A DNA stretch of 64,000 nucleotides from Acestrorhynchus altus (taxonomy: Eukaryota; Chordata; Actinopteri; Characiformes; Acestrorhynchidae): positions 32,308,250-32,372,249 of the forward strand of contig CM067510.1 of assembly GCA_034509495.1 (NCBI GenBank), written 5' to 3'. The notes under the pieces are model-generated. The model saw only the letters and a program-made list of their open reading frames with translations. It did not search any database and was not told where the DNA came from. Positions 46,737 through 58,016 of this stretch are shown here, piece after piece (position 1 is the first letter of the stretch; every line of letters starts with the position of its first letter). Both the position numbers and the translations under genes were made by a program.

Positions 46737-46766
<30 letters not shown>

Positions 46767-46800
46767 GAGCAGAGACAGGTTGATAGATGGACAGATTGAA

Positions 46801-46853
<53 letters not shown>
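46737..46853. repeat. Two (GT)n microsatellites separated by 38 bases
   Basis: 46737-46764 and 46803-46853 are perfect GT runs interrupted by TAGAGCAGAGACAGGTTGAT and adjoining sequence. Confidence 0.95.
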
Positions 46854-46854
<1 letters not shown>

Positions 46855-47265
46855 CAGCTTCTCACTTACCTGCAGCTAACTTCTCCCTGCTGTTCAGCCT
46901 TGATTGAAAGCTTCTCAGCAGTCAGCGACTTCTCTCCTCCTCACTAACTACCTCTCTCATCTCTGCTCCTCGCTCACGAAGACTCCGTCCACCTGCATCC
47001 ACACATTTCTGTCAGTTTTGGCCTCCTATTCTCACCACAGAGCTTTTCAAAAACTCTTCTCCCAACACAGTGATTCGATTTACAACGCGAGACTGGAGGT
47101 GAGAGGGTGTGTGGTTCGTGACCCACCGTGGGATGGAGAGTGGGGTGAAGGGTACCGACCGCATTGAATCATAAACCCAGAATCACAAATACAGTGTTTA
47201 AAGTGTTCAAACAATGCAACTGCATCGACTGTTCTACAGCGGTTCTCACATTTACACTGTTTGTC
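46854..47265. other. Intron stretch without recognised feature
   Basis: Pyrimidine-rich at first; one 87-codon frame with no motif. Confidence 0.4.
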
Positions 47266-47368
47266 AGAGGTGGGAATTTCAGGTCAGCAAGTCAAAATCT
47301 GCCACAGGCAGTCGGAACAAAGTCCTGGGATGGATTTTGACTTGCTGGACCTGAAAATTCCCATCTCT
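47266..47368. repeat. Inverted repeat, arms of about 34 bases
   Basis: AGAGGTGGGAATTTCAGGTC with AGCAAGTCAAAATC on the left is nearly complementary to GATTTTGACTTGCTGGACCT with GAAAATTCCCATCTCT on the right. The loop is about 33 bases. It is probably a palindromic transposon relic. Confidence 0.85.
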
Positions 47369-48063
47369 GCTCTTTACAATGTCAGTCTTTTTCGACGCAC
47401 GATGGAGAAATGGATGAGTGTGTACAGCTGTAATTCTCCGATTGTGTGTTTGTATGTAACAGTCAGAAAACTCGTCACAGTTCGTTTCAGAAGCGTCCGT
47501 TTTGGCACCTCTGTGAAGCCACACGTTGAAGATCACGCCGTGCACTTTGGTTCTCACGGAGGTCTTCACTCTGTCCTTCACGGCTGAAAATCAACCAAGT
47601 TTCTGATGTCTTTGCTTTGTCTTACAGCCCGCCCTTTCAACACGCGCGCACAGACACACAAAGAAGCCACAGGGGCATGATTTTCTCAGGTGGTCGATAG
47701 CTCCCCTGGTTCCAGAGTAGTGTGGTTGTCATGGTAGCCAGCGTGTGAGGTACTATTACAGCGATCTGTCCGTATGGCACAGCTCCTGTGTGTGAGAGAC
47801 TGAGTGTGTAACTGCTGTTGATCTCATCTCAGTGCTACTTCTGCTTCGGTGTATTTTTCAGTGAACATTTGAATACAATGACCCGAAACAGTTACGTTCT
47901 ACAATAATTCTGTACACGTTTCTGCTTCTCGGGGTCTCTTTAAGCAGAACGCTCATTTAATCATCCCTCTATCGTGCAGTGTATTGTCAAGTAAACCAAA
48001 CAGTGGCAACAGTTAGAATATTAACTGTAAGAAAAGCAATACTGCTGTCTGTGTTTCTCTGAT
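47369..48063. other. Intron stretch without recognised feature
   Basis: No exon or repeat recognised. Confidence 0.4.
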
Positions 48064-48459
48064 CAGACTGTAGTTCGTCTGTTTCTCTGCAGACTTTATT
48101 CTCCTCCTTTCACCCTGATCTTCACTGATCAGGACCCCACAGGACCACCACAGAGCAGCTATTATGTGGGTGGTGGGTCATTCTCAGCACTGCTGTCACA
48201 CTGACATGGTGGTGGTGGTGTTAGTGTGTGTTGCGCTGGTACGAGTGGATCAGACACAGCAGTGCTGCTGGAGTGTTTAAACACAGTGTCCACTCACTGT
48301 CCACTCTATTAGATAGTCCTACTTAATTGCTCCACTTTGTAGATGTAAAGTCAGAGACAGAAGCTCAAAGTGTGGTGGTCCTGTGGGGTCCTGACCATTG
48401 AAGATCAGGGTGAAAGGAGGAGAATAAAGTCTGCCGAGAAACTGATCAACTACAGTCTG
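48064..48459. mobile_element. Fold-back element (family F) with 89-bp inverted arms
   Basis: The arms 48064-48152 and 48371-48459 are each 89 bases and almost perfect reverse complements (CAGACTGTAGTT end to GGACCACCACA end). They are separated by 218 bases that include GTGTTTAAACACAGTGTCCA. Related pieces lie at 15345 and 23330. There is no coding frame. Confidence 0.88.
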
Positions 48460-48914
48460 TGATTATAGAACCACAGTGTGCTCTTAAGAAATCTGGTTGT
48501 ATTGACTTTCATTTACAGTAAAGAATGTTTGTGTAAAATTCTATTTTCTTTAAGAATCTGCAGGATGTTTTGGTCACATGTATTTAAACCAGCACCAGAA
48601 TAACCAGCATAAATCAATTTAGCTCGTTGACTAGAATGACTGAACTTTGATTTTTATTGACAAACCGACGAGTGTTTTTGTTCCGAGTTTGTTGTTTTTC
48701 AGAATATCCCCGCTCCGTATATCGTCCTGTTGGGATCATCTGAGTTCTGATCAGCCTTAAAGTATTTATAGAATTACTTATAGTTTGTAACTTCACTGTT
48801 AGCTTTATTTCAAAATGGACTCCATTTATTTTTCTAAATTCTACATACGATACCCCACAATCACACAGTGAGAAAAGTTGTTTTGAAATCTTCCTAAATT
48901 TATAGAAAGATGGT
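48460..48914. other. Intron stretch without recognised feature
   Basis: AT-rich; nothing recognised. Confidence 0.4.
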
Positions 48915-49245
48915 GGGTCTCGAGTGGCTCAGCGGTCTAAGTCGCTGCCACCATGAGTCGAGGTTCGGGAGTTCGAATCCCGGCTCACGCTGCATCGGCA
49001 GTCGGGGCCCACTGGGTGGGTAGATGGCGGTCTACTGCTGGTCGACGTGTCTGTCGGCCATGGCATAGATGGCACTCTCTCCACATACTCAGTCCTGATC
49101 TGAGGAGGAGGAGGTGGGTGGGTGGTGCTTCCTCCATTGCATCAGATCTCCTCCTCCCCCCACGGCTGTCTGTCTCGAAAAGAGGAGATATGCAGACGTG
49201 AGACATGAGGAGGGAGGGATTAGGGTAATTGAAAACATGGAAAAC
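48915..49245 (+). mobile_element. tRNA-derived SINE (family B), most complete copy
   Basis: The head carries an A box (GTGGCTCAGCGGTCTAAGTC) and a B box (GGAGTTCGAATCCCGGCTCA) about 35 bases apart, as in a leucine- or serine-type tRNA. Next come the body GTGGGTAGATGGCGGTCTAC and a tail TTAGGGTAATTG. It has no tRNA cloverleaf end and is not a functional tRNA gene. Confidence 0.8.
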
Positions 49246-49299
49246 ACAAAAATGGACAGTTCACCCCATTCTTCTTCAAAGAACAGCCATTTTTTAGAT

Positions 49300-49690
49300 A
49301 TCTCCAGATGTTTTAGAAGGTAACCTGAGGTCCACAGCGCTCTGGAGCAGGTTAACTGGGAGACTGGAAGGAAAGATGTCTGCAGTGATGTACAGAGACG
49401 TCCTTGATGATAACCTGCACCAGAGCACCGTGGACCTCAGAATGGCATGAAGGGTTACCTTCTAAAAGGACAACGACCCAAAGCTACACCACAGACAAGA
49501 TACCTAGCCGGACCCCAGACCTGAACCTGGCTGAACATCTGTGGAGATATCTAAAGATGTTGTTCACAGACACTCCCCATCCAAGCGGTTGAGCGGTTCT
49601 ATGAAGAACGGGGAGAACCATCCCAAAAGCAGGTAAAGCTGTAACAAACTGGAAAAATGTAAGCGCTCTGAGTACTTTCCTGCATTAAGG
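49300..49690 (+). mobile_element. Tc1-like transposon remnant with internal inverted repeat
   Basis: The frame at 49404-49592 contains SRTPDLNLAEHLWRYLK, the DDE segment of Tc1 transposases (consensus SPDLNPIEHLWR). GGACAACGACCCAAAG (DNDPK) precedes it. Segments 49308-49362 and 49416-49468 are inverted copies of each other (TTAGAAGGTAACCTGAGGTC against its complement). Confidence 0.75.
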
Positions 49691-49784
49691 AGACAAACTT
49701 AAAACACCCCACAATGTAAGAATTATATAAATTCAATTCTGATAATGTCCCCACTTAATAGTTCCATGAGGACAATGTGGCAGT

Positions 49785-50150
49785 GGTCTTCAGCCCTCCT
49801 GTAGGAGACAACCTTCCAATTCATCCAAACCAGGTCTTCTGAAGACAGTAATTTGGTGGATCAGGAGGGGGTGGATTAGGATCCAAAGTCTGCACAAAGC
49901 AAAAACCTTCAGTTTAGGCAACCATGCAGAATTATAACGCTGTTCCACTGACAGCAAAACAACCCAGAGCATGTTGCTACCACCACCAAGCTTAACAGCT
50001 GTTACATTGTTCTCAGGGTTGCATCGAATGCCTCACACTTACTTCTCCAGATGTCTGCGTCTCATCTGACCTTTGCTCCAGAAATCTTTTCCCCTCCAGT
50101 TTGCTTCCTTGAAAACAAACACACACAATTTGCAAGGTTCCAACTGCACA
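49785..50150 (-). mobile_element. Tc1-like transposase remnant
   Basis: The minus strand reads AVKLGGGSNMLWVVLLSVEQ after WSKGQMRRRHLEK, the counterparts of VKHGGGSVMVWGCF and of the KVLWSDE region. Both are broken by frameshifts. The remnant ends about 80 bases upstream of the last snx29 acceptor. Confidence 0.75.
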
Positions 50151-50230
50151 GTGTCCTTGTGACTGAAATGTGAGAACCTGAGAAGTTATGAGGTCGTGTG
50201 AATCCATCACCTGCTTTTGTGTTTCCACAG

Positions 50231-50360
50231 GGACGCTCCTGCTGCCAAAGAGAGTGGGAGCAAATCCAGCCGACCCAAAGCCTTATCTCGATTTCCCCGG
50301 CTGGGCCGCAACTCCGGCCGAGAAGCCCACAACCCCGAGCCCCAGAGTGGTGACCTTTAA
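50231..50360 (+). CDS. snx29: snx29 terminal coding exon
   Basis: It follows the acceptor TGTGTTTCCACAG. Its first base completes a Gln codon, then 42 codons and TAA at 50358-50360. It reads DAPAAKESGSKSSRPKALSR, then FPRLGRNSGREAHNPEPQSG and DL-stop. The RPKA-SRFP-L-R and R-A-HN-EPQSGDL pattern is the conserved SNX29 C-terminus, which secures the gene assignment and the end of the protein. The tail is basic and Ser-rich, probably disordered. The six exons sum to 666 bases, 221 residues plus stop. If the preceding 140-base exon is skipped, this exon is read in another frame that stays open for 40 codons and stops at 50351-50353. Confidence 0.96.
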
Positions 50361-50775
50361 CCCTCCGTTTGCAGGACTCATAGTGATGGCTTAAATGACC
50401 TCTGAACTGTGGATTCCATGTCTGAGGTAATCTGTCAGAGTATGAGGGGGGAAGGACGGCGATCTCAATCCTCCAGACTCGTCATTAGGACTGAATTATG
50501 CTGAACTCAGCAACCCTTTCTATTATGGATGTACACCGAGCCGGCAGCGGAGACGACCCGAGTGCAGAAGTAGGGGTCCGACGGAGGCGGTGTAGCATAC
50601 TTTTCCGTATGCTATGGTGCCTTGTGTTTGACAGCAGATGTTTTGGGGAGAAAGCAGGAAGTAATCCTTACAAAAGTGTAAAACTTTGATGAAGCTGCAT
50701 CAGACGTGTGGCATCATCTGGAAATAACTTGCACATGGTAACCACAAATAAAGGGGACACCTTGTATTAAATATA
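50361..50775 (+). other. snx29: snx29 3' UTR
   Basis: Follows the stop codon and runs to about 20 bases past the AATAAA at 50747-50752. A second AATAAA at 51812-51817 lies inside a repeat and could serve a longer form. The exact cleavage site is inferred. Confidence 0.7.
50747..50752 (+). terminator. Poly(A) signal AATAAA
   Basis: Canonical hexamer 387 bases after the snx29 stop, followed by a moderately T-rich stretch (TTAAATATATTTTGTTACC). Confidence 0.7.
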
Positions 50776-51639
50776 TTTTGTTACCATGTTCTACTACGTC
50801 AGGCAGAACCATGAGTCTTCGTTGACGGCTCTAAAGATGAGCGAAAACAATCCATCACTTTACACGGCCTAACTGTCGCTCTGTGTTACGATGCATCAGG
50901 AACGTAGTGTAGACTGTGGATGAATGTTTGACGACGGTTTAAAACTAAAAACTTGAATATGCTGCTCGAGGAACTGCATGGAACGTCATGGATTCTGCAA
51001 CGGTGCACTCGTGCCTACACCTTACCCACGTTGTCTGGAAGCCCCTGGTGGAAATCTGCTGGATCTACCATCTTTGATGACCCAGAATCTTCTCTCACAG
51101 CCAAATGCACAGCGTGGACTGACTGAAGCAATTATTATTAGTGGACGTGCTCCACTGGACAGACAAACGCGTCCTGATTTAACGTGTAACTGAGCACAAA
51201 GATAAACCTGTGTATACATGACAATGTCACTTACTGACTGTTAAAATCATATTCAAACGAGTACCTTGTTAAAATGCATTCTATATAATGGCATTGCCAT
51301 TTGCCTATATCAGCTTTGTGTCCCTCTGTCAGAACCTGTTGCCATGACACAGGAGCTTCATACTGTACTTCAGTTTCGCAGCCTTTTGTAATTCACCACG
51401 ACTGCGCAGACTGTATCCGATGGTTTCTCTCATCAAGCAGCTTCTGCTCTCTGTGGGTTTAACATAACTGTATCGCAGTGGCCGCCAGCCTTAAATCAGT
51501 CAAAAAAGCAAATGAATACGTGAATAAAGACGTGAAACAAAGCCTTACTGCGTCCAATCTGGGGAAGCTTTGGATTCGTGCTGGAGGGAACATGTCGAGA
51601 TTTTTAATCATTAAAAATAACCTTAAATCAAATGCCTTA
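50776..51639. other. Downstream sequence without recognised feature
   Basis: No coding motif or named repeat; possibly a longer 3' UTR. Confidence 0.35.
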
Positions 51640-51874
51640 AATTCTTGCATTTTCAGCTCACAAACAATCTGGACGCCCAATTTCCCAAAACAATAAGGGA
51701 ATTTAAATATTTTTATGAATTTCATCATCTCAAGTGAAGACAGATTTAGGATCCGCAGAACATAATGTGGTGTGGTATGTGTGACTGTCTCCTATTTCGA
51801 TTTTTTCAATGAATAAAATTGCATTAAACTATGAAAGTACACCACAAATTTGGCCTAAACGTTCTAAAGGTTAA
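51640..51874 (-). mobile_element. TTAA-family element (family H), partial, reverse orientation
   Basis: The antisense of GAGCTGAAAATGCAAGAAT is at about 51640, and GTTCTAAAGGTTAA is the family 5' terminus at 51861-51874. Confidence 0.55.
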
Positions 51875-52189
51875 GAGAAACAGAAGCTTTTAGAGATAAA
51901 CGAAGAGACGGCTGTCAGATTTCAGTGATGTTGACCAAAACCTGATAAGAGTATGATCAGATTTTCCTGAAAATACTGTACCACTAATTCCTGGGTGTTG
52001 TAAGTTCAACACTCGGGAGTCGATCTGTGAGACAATGTTTATATCCAAGTAGGAAAATTTTAGAATCGAAGAAAGAATTCTAAGAATCAGAATTTTAGAA
52101 TCAGAAAAGGAAATCTCTTACAGAGGGGACATAACTACAACATGGAGACGTAAATGAGCCTTATGAGAGCAGATACTTAAGTAATTATA
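51875..52189. other. Intergenic stretch without recognised feature
   Basis: Short direct repeats of AGAATCAGAATTTTAGAATC near 52065-52105; nothing else. Confidence 0.4.
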
Positions 52190-52445
52190 CTTTTTATCCC
52201 ACTGGGAATTAATCCTCTGCATTTAACCCATCCTCACACAGTGATACACACTGTGAATTCACACACCAGGGGGCAGTGAGCACATGTGGCCAGAGCGGTG
52301 GGCAGCCCCATCCTCAGCGCCCGAGCACAAACAAGTTCAGTGCCTTGCACTTCAGTCCTGTCCTGCTAGCTCACAGATTCAAACCGACGACCTTCCAGTC
52401 ACAAGGCTGGTTCCCTCACCACCAGGTCACGGCTGCTCCCTGTTA
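52190..52445 (-). mobile_element. tRNA-derived SINE (family A), near-complete, reverse orientation
   Basis: The antisense reads AGCCGTGACCTGGTGGTGAG (A box), GGTCGTCGGTTTGAATCTGT (B box), then the body CACTGCCCCCTGGTGTGTGA and the tail GGGTTAAATGCAGAGGATTA. Confidence 0.75.
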
Positions 52446-52499
52446 TCTCTCGTTTGGAATGATGAAGAGAACCGATACTCATCTCATTTTACAATTTCA

Positions 52500-52800
52500 G
52501 GAAAACGGTGACTGACCGTCCTACGCGCATCATCAAGCCCTTCAGCTGATCCAGAATCCGCTGCGTTCCCTTCACCAGCTCTCTCTAACTGAACAGATCC
52601 AGAATCTCGACGCTGGCCAAGCTAAAACTGGACCCGCCCCATAATACTTGATGCCCGTGGTCCCGATCTGCCCTTCAAGCACCAAGTGCACCTCAGCTTG
52701 ACACACTGTCCCTCAAGATGCACGGAATACAAGCATCCGGCCCTTTCTGTCCTGGTAACAAAGTGGTGAAAGGAACTGTCTGATATATAACTTGTGAAAG
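52500..52800 (+). mobile_element. LINE reverse-transcriptase ORF tail
   Basis: The + strand encodes, with frame breaks, LQLIQNPLR, then SALQAPSAPQLDTLSLKMHG and an FCPGNKVVKG segment. The reverse-oriented copy at 60302-60630 encodes the better preserved SRLFSVLAPKWWNELPLGVR. Both fit the C-terminal end of a fish non-LTR retrotransposon ORF2 (consensus FSVLAPQWWNELP..VRTA). Confidence 0.6.
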
Positions 52801-53619
52801 GACTAGAATTATACTGTGTGTGATGAAGTGTAACGTGTCTCCATTCTGACATCTGTATATCAGTATCCAAGCTCGAGGGATCTCTGGATCCCAGCTTCTA
52901 CGGACCAGCTGAGGAAATTTCTAACTGAACAGCAAAGCACTTCCGTCAGTCGCTCGGGATAGAAGTGTCTGTTTCCAGCTCATTAGATATTGATTCTTCT
53001 GGTATCAATCACACAATCAGGTACTTTAATACAGTGTTGGTTAAAGAATTACAGATTTCTGTGTTTGTTTCACTACAAACAGAACAGTGACAGAAAACGT
53101 GCATAACAACAAAACTGCTGCTACCATAGTGATGCTCCCAAATCCACTACGATTCCTATAAGTAAGTGCATACAATCAAAACCGGTCTACGTGTGTAGCT
53201 CACCAGACCATCTCCTTACAACCACACACAGCAGGGCCATATATCAATATTTATACTCTATCAATATCAGGGTATAAACAGAGTGACCTATAACTACTGT
53301 ATATAAACTGCTTACTCGCCTACACCCCCTACTTTCGTACACACACACACAAAGAGGGGACATAAGACAGAGCTCTGGCATGAATGACTGTCTGTACGAA
53401 AAAGAAATGAACAGATTAAAGCTCAACAAGAGTAAAACCCATCATTGTCCTTTTTTTCTCACATTATTTTACGTCGTATAAATCGTATATTTCGCCATTC
53501 GTGCTAAAATGTCTCGGGATATGAACTTAACATCCTCCACCCTTCATGATTAGACGTCTTCGGCATTGTGGGTTTAGTAGGGTTATTTTTATTCCCTCCC
53601 AGACATTTACATCTACATA
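52801..53619. other. Intergenic stretch without recognised feature
   Basis: No motif or repeat recognised. Confidence 0.4.
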
Positions 53620-53885
53620 TTTTTACATTAGTGCAGAAGGCAGCGTTTCTTATTTTTGAAAGCTTAACACCAAAGTCAGAAAAATGGGATTTATAAGCCC
53701 CTGAATGAGCAGATATTAAGAAAAACAGTGCTGTGCTTATCTGCGGCTGTTATACTGCGTGTTGCCGCGTCCTAAGCTTTGAAGTAAGCAGGTTAGATAA
53801 TGAGATTAAAAGAACACGGGCAAAGTTATCTGTAACATCTCTAAATCCCCTCTGTGGGAAGGTTTAACCCATGAAAGAATACGAC
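53620..53885. promoter_or_regulatory. Candidate conserved non-coding element
   Basis: Repeat-poor sequence with TTTATAAGCCCCTGAATGAG, CAGGTTAGATAATGAGATTA and GCAAAGTTATCTGTAACATC. GATA and homeodomain-like cores are close together. Composition-based call. Confidence 0.3.
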
Positions 53886-54714
53886 CGAGTGGCCTGAAAC
53901 CAGGCTCATGTTTACCACCATTAGAATGAATTAAAACCAGCAGTTCTGACGGCGTGTAACCAACGAGTGTACTCATTGTCTGCTGACCATAAAACCTGGA
54001 CGTGGATGTTTATGGATGAGTGAGCTCAGCCCAGACGTTACGTCTTACGTCTGCCGTGTTCGCGGTTGAAAATCTGACCTCGGGATGGTCTTCTAACAGA
54101 TGTTTCACTGAATGAATTCTAAACGTTTACGTCAGAGTGGGCCTCACCACGATTACCCACCTCTGACCCACTACTTCAGGCTATATCTGCTCCCTTAATG
54201 CGTCTTTACACCAACTTATTCATCTGGTCCGTTTTACCCATTTCTTTTGTTGAAGTGAATATGATTTCCATGCATTGTCCTTTGTCTGTGGGACACGAGC
54301 GGCAAAGCTGACCTTACTTAAGACAAGGTTGTTGAATAAATAGTTTCTTCTGCTGTGGCAATATGAATATAAAAGCCTAAATATAATTCAATTACAACTC
54401 TTGACCCAACATGCAACCACAGAAGAGACAAATATCAACCACCAGCGCATCTTCAAAGGATCAGGGTTTAATAGGACACTGTACCTGGGTTGCCAGGTCT
54501 TTATGAATGGTCTAATGAAAGCACACAGGTTGCTCTGTGTGTTGGACACCAATCCGGTCCAGGTGTCATATTATTATGACAGAAATTTGGGCATCTCCCA
54601 ATCCAGCATTTTTGCTCCCTCATCCAAGTGTGTTAAATGTCAGCTTATACCAATCTGCCGGGCAGCACTGGGGATTGGTGGTCAGCATGTTCACATCCCA
54701 GTGCTGGGGTCTTG
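53886..54714. other. Intergenic stretch without recognised feature
   Basis: A GTTCACATCCCAGTGCTGGG region near 54690 vaguely resembles a SINE head. No gene was seen. Confidence 0.35.
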
Positions 54715-54915
54715 GGTTGCCATCTAAACTGGGATTTAATTCAGTTGGAAACAAGTGAATTTTTGCCATTTTCCAAGCCGAATTACTCGCTGATGCCATA
54801 GATGCCATAGACAGAGTAGGACGTAGGACGTATGGTTTGTTATGATGTGTATCGTGTCTGTAGGTTATTCCGATCCTGAGATATGAAGCCTGGATCTTGG
54901 GTTGTAAGAGAAACC
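54715..54915 (+). mobile_element. TTAA-family (family H) 3' fragment
   Basis: AAACTGGGATTTAATTCAGT and CCGAATTACTCGCTGATGCC match the end of the copies at 34925 and 63600. TGGATCTTGGGTTGTAAGAG is close to the terminal TGGATCTCGGATTGTAAGGG. Confidence 0.5.
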
Positions 54916-56269
54916 TCCAAACTTCAGACGTAAGCCCTATTTGGACAGGATTGGTTGAACCCGGGAAGGTGAGGTGAAGTCATTTTTACCAGATGTTTAC
55001 AGGACTCAGTGATTAGTCCTGTCGGTATGTGCCATGTCGGTCAACGATGGTGGTGAGGAGGTGTTTTGTTTTTGCTGTACGAATCAGTCAAACGTCACAG
55101 CCGTCCCGTAGTAAAATTACTCCACTTCTCCTGCTAAAACTAACCCCAACACAGCTAGAGTCACCTTTACAGACAGTCCAAAGTAACAGAACAGCAAAAT
55201 TTAAGTATAGTTCTTACAAGTTTTGAGAGGAACCGCTGGTCAAATAGACAAAATGAAGAGCTACAGTTGATGTGAAAGCAGGACACGAGTTACGGAGATG
55301 AGCGTGACTGAAGGAGACGTGCTCAGTGTTTGTTAGAGGGACTAGGTTGTGAATAATGTCCGTCGATGGGACAAGGACCGGGCTTAAAATAGCCAATGCG
55401 TGACACATTAAAATATGTCCGTATCTGGACATCCCTGTTTGTGTATTAGAGCGCATGAAGTGACGGGTACAGCGATGAACATTGTGAAGAGTCGCAGGTG
55501 AAATATTTAGACTGGAAGCAATGAAACATGGGGACGTTCTGGCCGAGAGAGGCTCGTCAAAATCTGCCAGCGAATCCCGCAGAGAATAGGCTAGCAGCTG
55601 TAAAAGTTAACTATCGGCGATGTGTTCCCCCTCATCAGTATCTCACTCCGTCCCCAAATGGAGGAGGAGCGGCTGACAGGTTTGTAAATACAACATGTGT
55701 CGTTTGCGTAAGCGGTCGGGACTGAAAGACGAGCCAGATCTGGGGGGTAATTGGTTGGAGCTTAGGGATCAGCTGCTGCCTGCAAAGAGCTGAGAGCAGA
55801 ACTAGCGTTTGGCTCAGCTGGGGCTGAAAGAGGGAAGCCCTGCTTCGAGGTAGCACCTCGTGCTTTTTCAGGCATACACCGGAGCCTGAAAAGCCAATAG
55901 TAAATATGTAACGTCTAAAATTTAACCGTTAGGTGAGTCCACGACGATGAAGAGGGCTGTGGATGAACGTAAAACGACACAGAAAGCAGGATCCCGCTGA
56001 AAAACAAACTTCTTAAGAGACTTTCTATCAGTGTAGAGACAAATGATCTGCCAGAACAAAGGAAATTCCAGAACAGCTGAAAAAGAAAGTTAATGATGCC
56101 GTCTGGAAAGTGTTGCAGAGCCATTTATACACTTACAGCCATTGCCTCCAAACGGAGAAAAGCACAGACGTGAATCTTCCCAAACGTGGCCTTCTTTTGG
56201 AGGTTTAGGCCTCACGCCCCTTCGGTAAGGTCACCACACACGATTCCACCGTTAGAAAGACATTTTCCA
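54916..56269. other. Intergenic stretch without recognised feature
   Basis: Frames at 55528-55725 and 55635-55856 have no motif. No named repeat was seen. Confidence 0.4.
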
Positions 56270-56345
56270 ATGGGCAGCTGTGGCCTAAAACCTTTAGGCA
56301 GTCTCTGGACTGGAAGGTTGCTGGTTCAGTATCCACAGTACCTAC
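56270..56345 (+). mobile_element. tRNA-derived SINE (family A), head fragment
   Basis: GGGCAGCTGTGGCCTAAAAC (A-box-like) and GGTTGCTGGTTCAGTATCCA (B-box-like). Confidence 0.5.
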
Positions 56346-56600
56346 TTCTGATCATGGCACCGAAGCCCCAGTCGTTCCCCTGGTGCTCTGTCCACTGCTG
56401 TTCACAATCAACCACATCAATGGGAAATGTGGGACCACTGTGCAAAATCATCTCCAGCACATCCCAAAGATTCTCCGTGGGGTTCAGATCTGGACTCTGT
56501 GGTGGTCCGTGTCTGAAAATGATGTCTCCTGCTCCCTGAACCACTCTTTCACAATCCGAGCTCAACGAATCCTGGCATTGTCATCATGGAAGCAGCTCCA
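56346..56600 (-). mobile_element. Tc1-like transposase remnant
   Basis: The minus-strand frame contains HGPPQSPDLNPTENLWDVLE, a well preserved copy of the third-acid region of Tc1/mariner transposases. Upstream catalytic parts are missing. Confidence 0.75.
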
Positions 56601-56985
56601 CGCACCTACAGCTGAACTACATTTACCATAATGCAATGCATTCAAAACCCTTAACCCCACACTGCCAACGCTGTAGATATGAATGATGCAGCGACTCTAC
56701 TGCACAGGTGTGTAAACAGAATACAGAATCCCCTGAACTGTCGGTGTTTGTCCGATGGTCTCTGACCTTTAGGTGTGATGGGATGTTACCATAGCAACAC
56801 ATTTCATTTATGCTGTGATTTTAAGGTCATTTCTTTCTTTTAATAACAGACCAGTTTAACTAAGTTGAACTGGTTGTAAAAAATGTTTGGTGTATAGATA
56901 GATGCAGACTGGGCTTCAGATGGATCTGACATAAGGTCACAGAGGTCAGTGCATGCTACAGACGGTCCCGAGGACCGGAGAATCA
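56601..56985. other. Intergenic stretch without recognised feature
   Basis: Nothing recognised. Confidence 0.4.
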
Positions 56986-56989
56986 TTTG

Positions 56990-57300
56990 CTGTGTAACAA
57001 AATTGTGTGGCATTCAGTTAACGGGGAGAGAGTGCTTATCCCAGAGCTCGTAAACAGCAGGCAGTCCAACAAGACAGCCATTCCTGTAATGAAGGGCTAT
57101 TTGTGTGCTGTTTTCCAGCAGATCCTTTGTTTGTCGTAGATGTAATTAGCACTGAATTATGGTGATTATGCTAATTTAGAATGAACTATTAGGGATAAAT
57201 GGGCCAAATAACAATAAGCAGGTACTGACGGATTCACAATGTCAGAGTGGTTTATAAGGATATGTAAAACTGACAGAATGTCACATATAAATCAATAAAA
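56990..57300. promoter_or_regulatory. Candidate conserved non-coding element
   Basis: GTAGATGTAATTAGCACTGA, GGTGATTATGCTAATTTAGA and GGCCAAATAACAATAAGCAG (SOX-like AACAAT) are packed in repeat-poor AT-rich DNA with several TAAT cores. Texture is strong, but there is no alignment. Confidence 0.36.
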
Positions 57301-57349
57301 AAGGGGGGAAATGGAGCCATGATTGTAATGGTTAACTCATATCGACATG

Positions 57350-57605
57350 CCAAAGTCATGAGACAGCGTCAGGTAACGTCTCTGGAATGCCCACACCTAC
57401 ATAAGTTGAGGTGTTCTCAACCTGTGCCCAAAGACACCGTGCACTACCCTGCAGCAAAATCCCATTATTGTGGGACTTCATGAAGTACATGAAGGGCTGC
57501 AAATGGTCACCAATCACATGTTTAGGTGGACCAGTGGACCCAACCCAAGCCATGAGAATACACCCACACCAGTCTGCAAACACTACCGGCCTTTCTGACA
57601 AATGG
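57350..57605 (-). mobile_element. Tc1/mariner-like transposase remnant
   Basis: The minus-strand frame contains MAWVGSTGPPKHVIGDHLQP and a MKSHNNGILLQGSARC segment. These are positioned like the region around the second catalytic acid (consensus FFQQDSAPCH) of IS630/Tc1-type transposases, with the acid lost. Confidence 0.45.
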
Positions 57606-57639
57606 AGTCCATGAGTTAATCGTAACGATTAAATTAACA

Positions 57640-58016
57640 TCGATATTTAACGTCAAGTTCTTCAAAAATACTTATTTCTTTGTGTTACAAAGGGAAAAAC
57701 AAAAAGGCAATGTTCAAATTTCAGAATAAAAGTCCTGAGAAGGAATAATACTGATACAAAAATAAAAAGGAATATTCATTTTTTTTGGACAAATTACAAT
57801 AAATATCCCTGTTTGTCTGTCTAATCATTACAATTATAAGCAAAGTAAATGTGTGACGTGGTCAAATTCATACAAATATTTAAATTCTGATCTTAAATGA
57901 AGACAAATTTGATTATCCTATGATCTGATGACAATGAAAATGACAATATGTCCTGTAAATAGTTTTTAACTGGCGAATAAAAATATGGAAACCCTCATAA
58001 GGGTTCTCAAGGTTAA
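57640..58016 (-). mobile_element. TTAA-family element (family H), reverse orientation
   Basis: TTCAGAATAAAAGTCCTGAG near 57720 is the antisense of the central signature. GGGTTCTCAAGGTTAA closes the element at a flanking TTAA (58013-58016). Confidence 0.68.

Noticed and set aside
48915..49000. Functional tRNA gene
   Set aside because: A and B boxes are present, but the sequence continues into a SINE body and lacks a paired acceptor stem.
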